From Geodermatophilaceae bacterium (GTDB lineage: Bacteria > Actinomycetota > Actinomycetes > Mycobacteriales > Geodermatophilaceae): a DNA stretch of 6,075 nucleotides. Where the stretch lies: assembly GCA_013813215.1 (NCBI GenBank), contig JACCSC010000145.1:1-6075 (forward strand). Reading direction: 5' to 3'. Under the pieces are notes generated by a model. It was not told the origin of the DNA. It ran no database searches and saw only the letters and a program-made list of their open reading frames with translations. Of the stretch, positions 5,625-6,075 are shown in pieces; position 1 is the first letter of the stretch, and every line of letters begins with the position of its first letter. Made by a program: the position numbers and the translations under genes.

Positions 5625-5630
5625 CTCCTT
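5625..5630 (-). promoter_or_regulatory. Ribosome binding site of livF
   Basis: AAGGAG on the minus strand, 5 nt before GTG 5619, supports the long N-terminus. A competing ATG at 5641, overlapping the livG stop, opens only an 8-codon frame that ends at the livF start and is not considered a gene. Confidence 0.8.
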
Positions 5631-5641
5631 CGTCTCGCTCA

Positions 5642-6075
5642 TCAGTTCTCGTGCCGGGCTTCCTCGGCGCGGATGACCGCCTCGGACTCGGCCAGGACCT
5701 TCTCCTCTTCCTCGACCGTGAGCGGGGCGTCGTGGTGCGCGCCCAGGTAGGCGTCGACGACCGCCTTGTTCTGCGAGATCGCCTCCGGTGGGCTCTCGGC
5801 GATCACCTTGCCGGCGGCCATCACGATGACCCAGTCACTGATGTCTCGGACGACGTCCATGTCGTGCTCGACGAAGATCACCGTCATCCCCTGCTCGCGC
5901 AGGTCCTTCACGTGACCGAGCAGGCTCTGGGTGAGCGCCGGGTTCACCCCGGCCATCGGCTCGTCGAGCATGACCACCTTCGGCTGAGACATGAGCGCGC
6001 GCGCCATCTCCAGCAGCTTGCGCTGGCCGCCGGACAGCGTCCCGGCGAAGTCCGCCCGCTTCTCGGACAACTTGA
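5642..6075 (-). CDS. livG: Branched-chain amino acid-type ABC transporter ATP-binding protein LivG (5' end beyond window)
   Basis: Second ATPase of the importer. The frame is open to the right window edge, so only the last 143 residues are seen and Walker A and the Q-loop lie outside; a TTG at 6070 is inside the domain and is not a start. Visible are the signature LSGGQRK, Walker B VVMLDEP with the catalytic Glu, the D-loop region MAGVNPAL, and the switch His in FVEHDMDVV, a combination typical of LivG. The core ends with DAYLGAHH, where LivG proteins normally finish. Here about 30 more residues follow, acidic and probably helical (LTVEEEEKVLAESEAVIRAEEARHEN minus its start). The next gene, livF, begins 22 nt downstream with its own ribosome binding site. 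Permease genes livH/livM are expected further right but are not in view. Confidence 0.92.
   Translation of the reverse strand, partial: KLSEKRADFAGTLSGGQRKLLEMARALMSQPKVVMLDEPMAGVNPALTQSLLGHVKDLREQGMTVIFVEHDMDVVRDISDWVIVMAAGKVIAESPPEAISQNKAVVDAYLGAHHDAPLTVEEEEKVLAESEAVIRAEEARHEN

Noticed and set aside
6068..6070. TTG as start of a short LivG
   Set aside because: It lies directly before the ABC signature motif and the frame continues to the window edge, so this is a truncated view of a full gene.
1..6075. CRISPR array, insertion sequence, phage or defence genes
   Set aside because: No repeat-spacer pattern, transposase, integrase or terminal repeats seen; the permuted receptor shows no mobile-element remnants.

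Overview
The window is GC-rich (C/G-dominated third codon positions) and reads as a chromosomal piece of a high-GC actinobacterium. Supporting signs are an ANTAR response regulator of the PdtaR type, an apparently leaderless GTG start behind a TANNNT -10 box, a tRNA without an encoded CCA, and a branched-chain amino acid type ABC transporter whose proteins resemble those of Frankia/Geodermatophilus-like lineages. The exact lineage is inference.

Left part (1-2446, minus strand). In transcription order this holds a tRNA gene with anticodon CAA (2446-2373), a small lipoprotein gene that starts 1 nt beyond the tRNA 3' end (2371-1490), and a pyridoxal-phosphate aromatic-L-amino-acid decarboxylase (1458 to the left edge, lacking only the last few residues). 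The decarboxylase has no stop codon inside the window. The tRNA has a leucine-type D-arm and discriminator A but a 5-nt variable loop, where bacterial tRNA-Leu normally has a long arm.

Middle (2447-3133). A compact 72-bp divergent promoter region separates the tRNA (minus) from the pdtaR-like gene (plus). It carries one -10 box per direction and a perfect 7-bp inverted repeat between them.

Right part (3134-6075). A plus-strand gene encodes a lipoprotein substrate-binding protein of the Leu/Ile/Val (Peripla_BP_6) family. It converges on two minus-strand ATPase genes, livF (complete) and livG (cut by the right edge, N-terminal part missing). A strong 13-bp hairpin terminator and a very G-rich repeat stretch lie between them. 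The transporter would import a branched-chain amino acid or similar small solute; the livH/livM permeases are presumably beyond the right edge.

The main discovery candidate is the substrate-binding protein. Its two halves are in swapped order: the segment normally C-terminal (YGTDGN...EYVV) directly follows the signal peptide, and the segment normally N-terminal (IGTLLPITG...MNEQGVGP) ends the protein. This looks like a natural circular permutation with the break at an inter-lobe hinge crossing. Second in interest are the short-armed Leu(CAA)-like tRNA and its near-fusion to a downstream lipoprotein start codon.
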